DNA from: Pseudoxanthomonas mexicana
GTDB taxonomy: Bacteria; Pseudomonadota; Gammaproteobacteria; Xanthomonadales; Xanthomonadaceae
DNA length: 39,004 nucleotides
Assembly: GCF_010093385.1 (NCBI RefSeq)
Contig: NZ_PDWV01000039.1
Span: 1-39,004 of the forward strand
Direction of reading: 5' to 3'
Position 1 is the stretch's first letter. Every line of letters begins with the position of its first letter. Positions 38,438 to 39,004 of this stretch are shown piece after piece. Below the pieces are notes generated by a model that worked only from the letters and a program-made list of their open reading frames with translations, had not been told where the DNA came from and made no database searches. A program made the position numbers and the translations under genes.

Positions 38438-39004
38438 TCAGCGTGCGGCGACGGCCTGGCGGTAGCGGTCGGCCAGCACGGCCACCCGCTGCACGTAGCG
38501 CTGCGTTTCCTTGTAGGGAGGAACGCCGCCGTGGCGGTCCACGGCGCCTTCGCCCGCGTTGTAGCCGGCAGCGGCCAGGGTGAGGTTGCCGTTGAAGCGC
38601 TTCAACAGCCAGGCCAGGTACTGCGCACCACCGCGGATGTTCTGGCCGGCGTTGTAGCTGTCGGTCACCCCGAACCGGCGGGCCGTGGCCGGCATCAGCT
38701 GCATCAGCCCCTGGGCGCCCGCATGCGACAGCGCCATCGGGTTGTAGGAGGACTCGGCGTGCATGATGGCGCGCAGGATCGCCTCCTCCACGCCGAACTC
38801 GCGCGAGGCCGCGGCGATCTCGGCCTGGTAGGCGGAGGTGTTCAGACGCAGCCGGCCGAAGTCCACGCCCGGGTTGCCACAGGCGAAGCAGGTTTCGATG
38901 TAGCTGTACTTGATGGTGCGCAGGCTGGCGACCTGGGTGCCGCCGCGCGGGCGCGTGCTGGTGTAGTGCCGCACGCCGTCCTTGATGTAGGAATAGACCT
39001 GCCC
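38438..39004 (-). CDS. SLT-type lytic transglycosylase (5' end outside the window)
   Basis: The last 188 codons of a gene that is still open at the window edge. The SLT (goose-lysozyme-like) domain covers most of it: catalytic Glu in IMHAESSYNP, then GAQGLMQLMPATARRFG, and AAAGYNAGEGAV. Such enzymes cleave peptidoglycan between MurNAc and GlcNAc in the periplasm. Ahead of the domain is a DUF4124-like segment (VYSYIKDGVRHYTSTRP) and a CFACG pair of cysteines. A GTG at 38974 could be read as a start, but the same frame and sensible protein sequence go on to the edge, so the true start is upstream. Confidence 0.93.
   Translation of the reverse strand, partial: GQVYSYIKDGVRHYTSTRPRGGTQVASLRTIKYSYIETCFACGNPGVDFGRLRLNTSAYQAEIAAASREFGVEEAILRAIMHAESSYNPMALSHAGAQGLMQLMPATARRFGVTDSYNAGQNIRGGAQYLAWLLKRFNGNLTLAAAGYNAGEGAVDRHGGVPPYKETQRYVQRVAVLADRYRQAVAAR

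Overview
The window is a GC-rich stretch of ordinary chromosome. It is almost certainly from a member of the Xanthomonadaceae/Lysobacteraceae (Pseudoxanthomonas, Stenotrophomonas, Xanthomonas or Lysobacter-like). The basis is recalled gene order (thrS-infC-rpmI-rplT-pheST-ihfA-merR-tRNA-Pro; fimT-pilV-pilW-pilX-pilY1-pilE beside tRNA-Asn and uvrB), the close match of the conserved proteins to that family, and GTAG/GTGG-headed REP palindromes. No database search was possible, so the genus is not fixed. I see no phage, insertion sequence, CRISPR array or complete novel multi-gene system.

Layout. 1-3.75 kb: a structured inverted repeat, dxs (isoprenoid precursor synthesis), a degenerate TraB/GumN-type secreted protein and a small DUF985 cupin. 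3.8-12.2 kb: a minus-strand translation block, read from right to left as tRNA-Val, thrS, infC (ATC start codon), rpmI, rplT, pheS, pheT, ihfA, a MerR-like regulator and tRNA-Pro, with internal terminators, a second promoter and several repeat palindromes. 12.2-14.2 kb: uvrB. 14.3-21.9 kb: type IV pilus minor pilins, namely a lone fimT-like gene, tRNA-Asn with its promoter and terminator, and the minus-strand operon fimT-pilV-pilW-pilX-pilY1-pilE. 22.0-24.4 kb: a LytS/AlgZ-type sensor kinase with no adjacent response regulator, and ppnN. 24.5-27.8 kb: a large Oar-like TonB-dependent receptor standing alone. 28.0-29.7 kb: a tightly overlapped grxD-SDR-marC operon whose SDR lacks its catalytic Lys and Ser. 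29.9-31.1 kb: sodB and a small secreted Gly/Pro-rich protein made of two 30-residue repeats. 31.1-34.3 kb: purEK, divergent from a Trm112-like gene, nadC and a DUF3301 gene. 34.3-39.0 kb: sspA-sspB, the cytochrome bc1 operon petABC, and the 3' part of an SLT lytic transglycosylase gene cut by the window edge.

Most genes are housekeeping. The items most worth a second look are the two-repeat secreted protein (30.6 kb), the catalytically degraded SDR in the grxD operon, the TraB/GumN protein without its histidines, the long structured leader of rpmI-rplT, the possible attenuator ahead of thrS, and the kinase without a partner beside the pilus operon.
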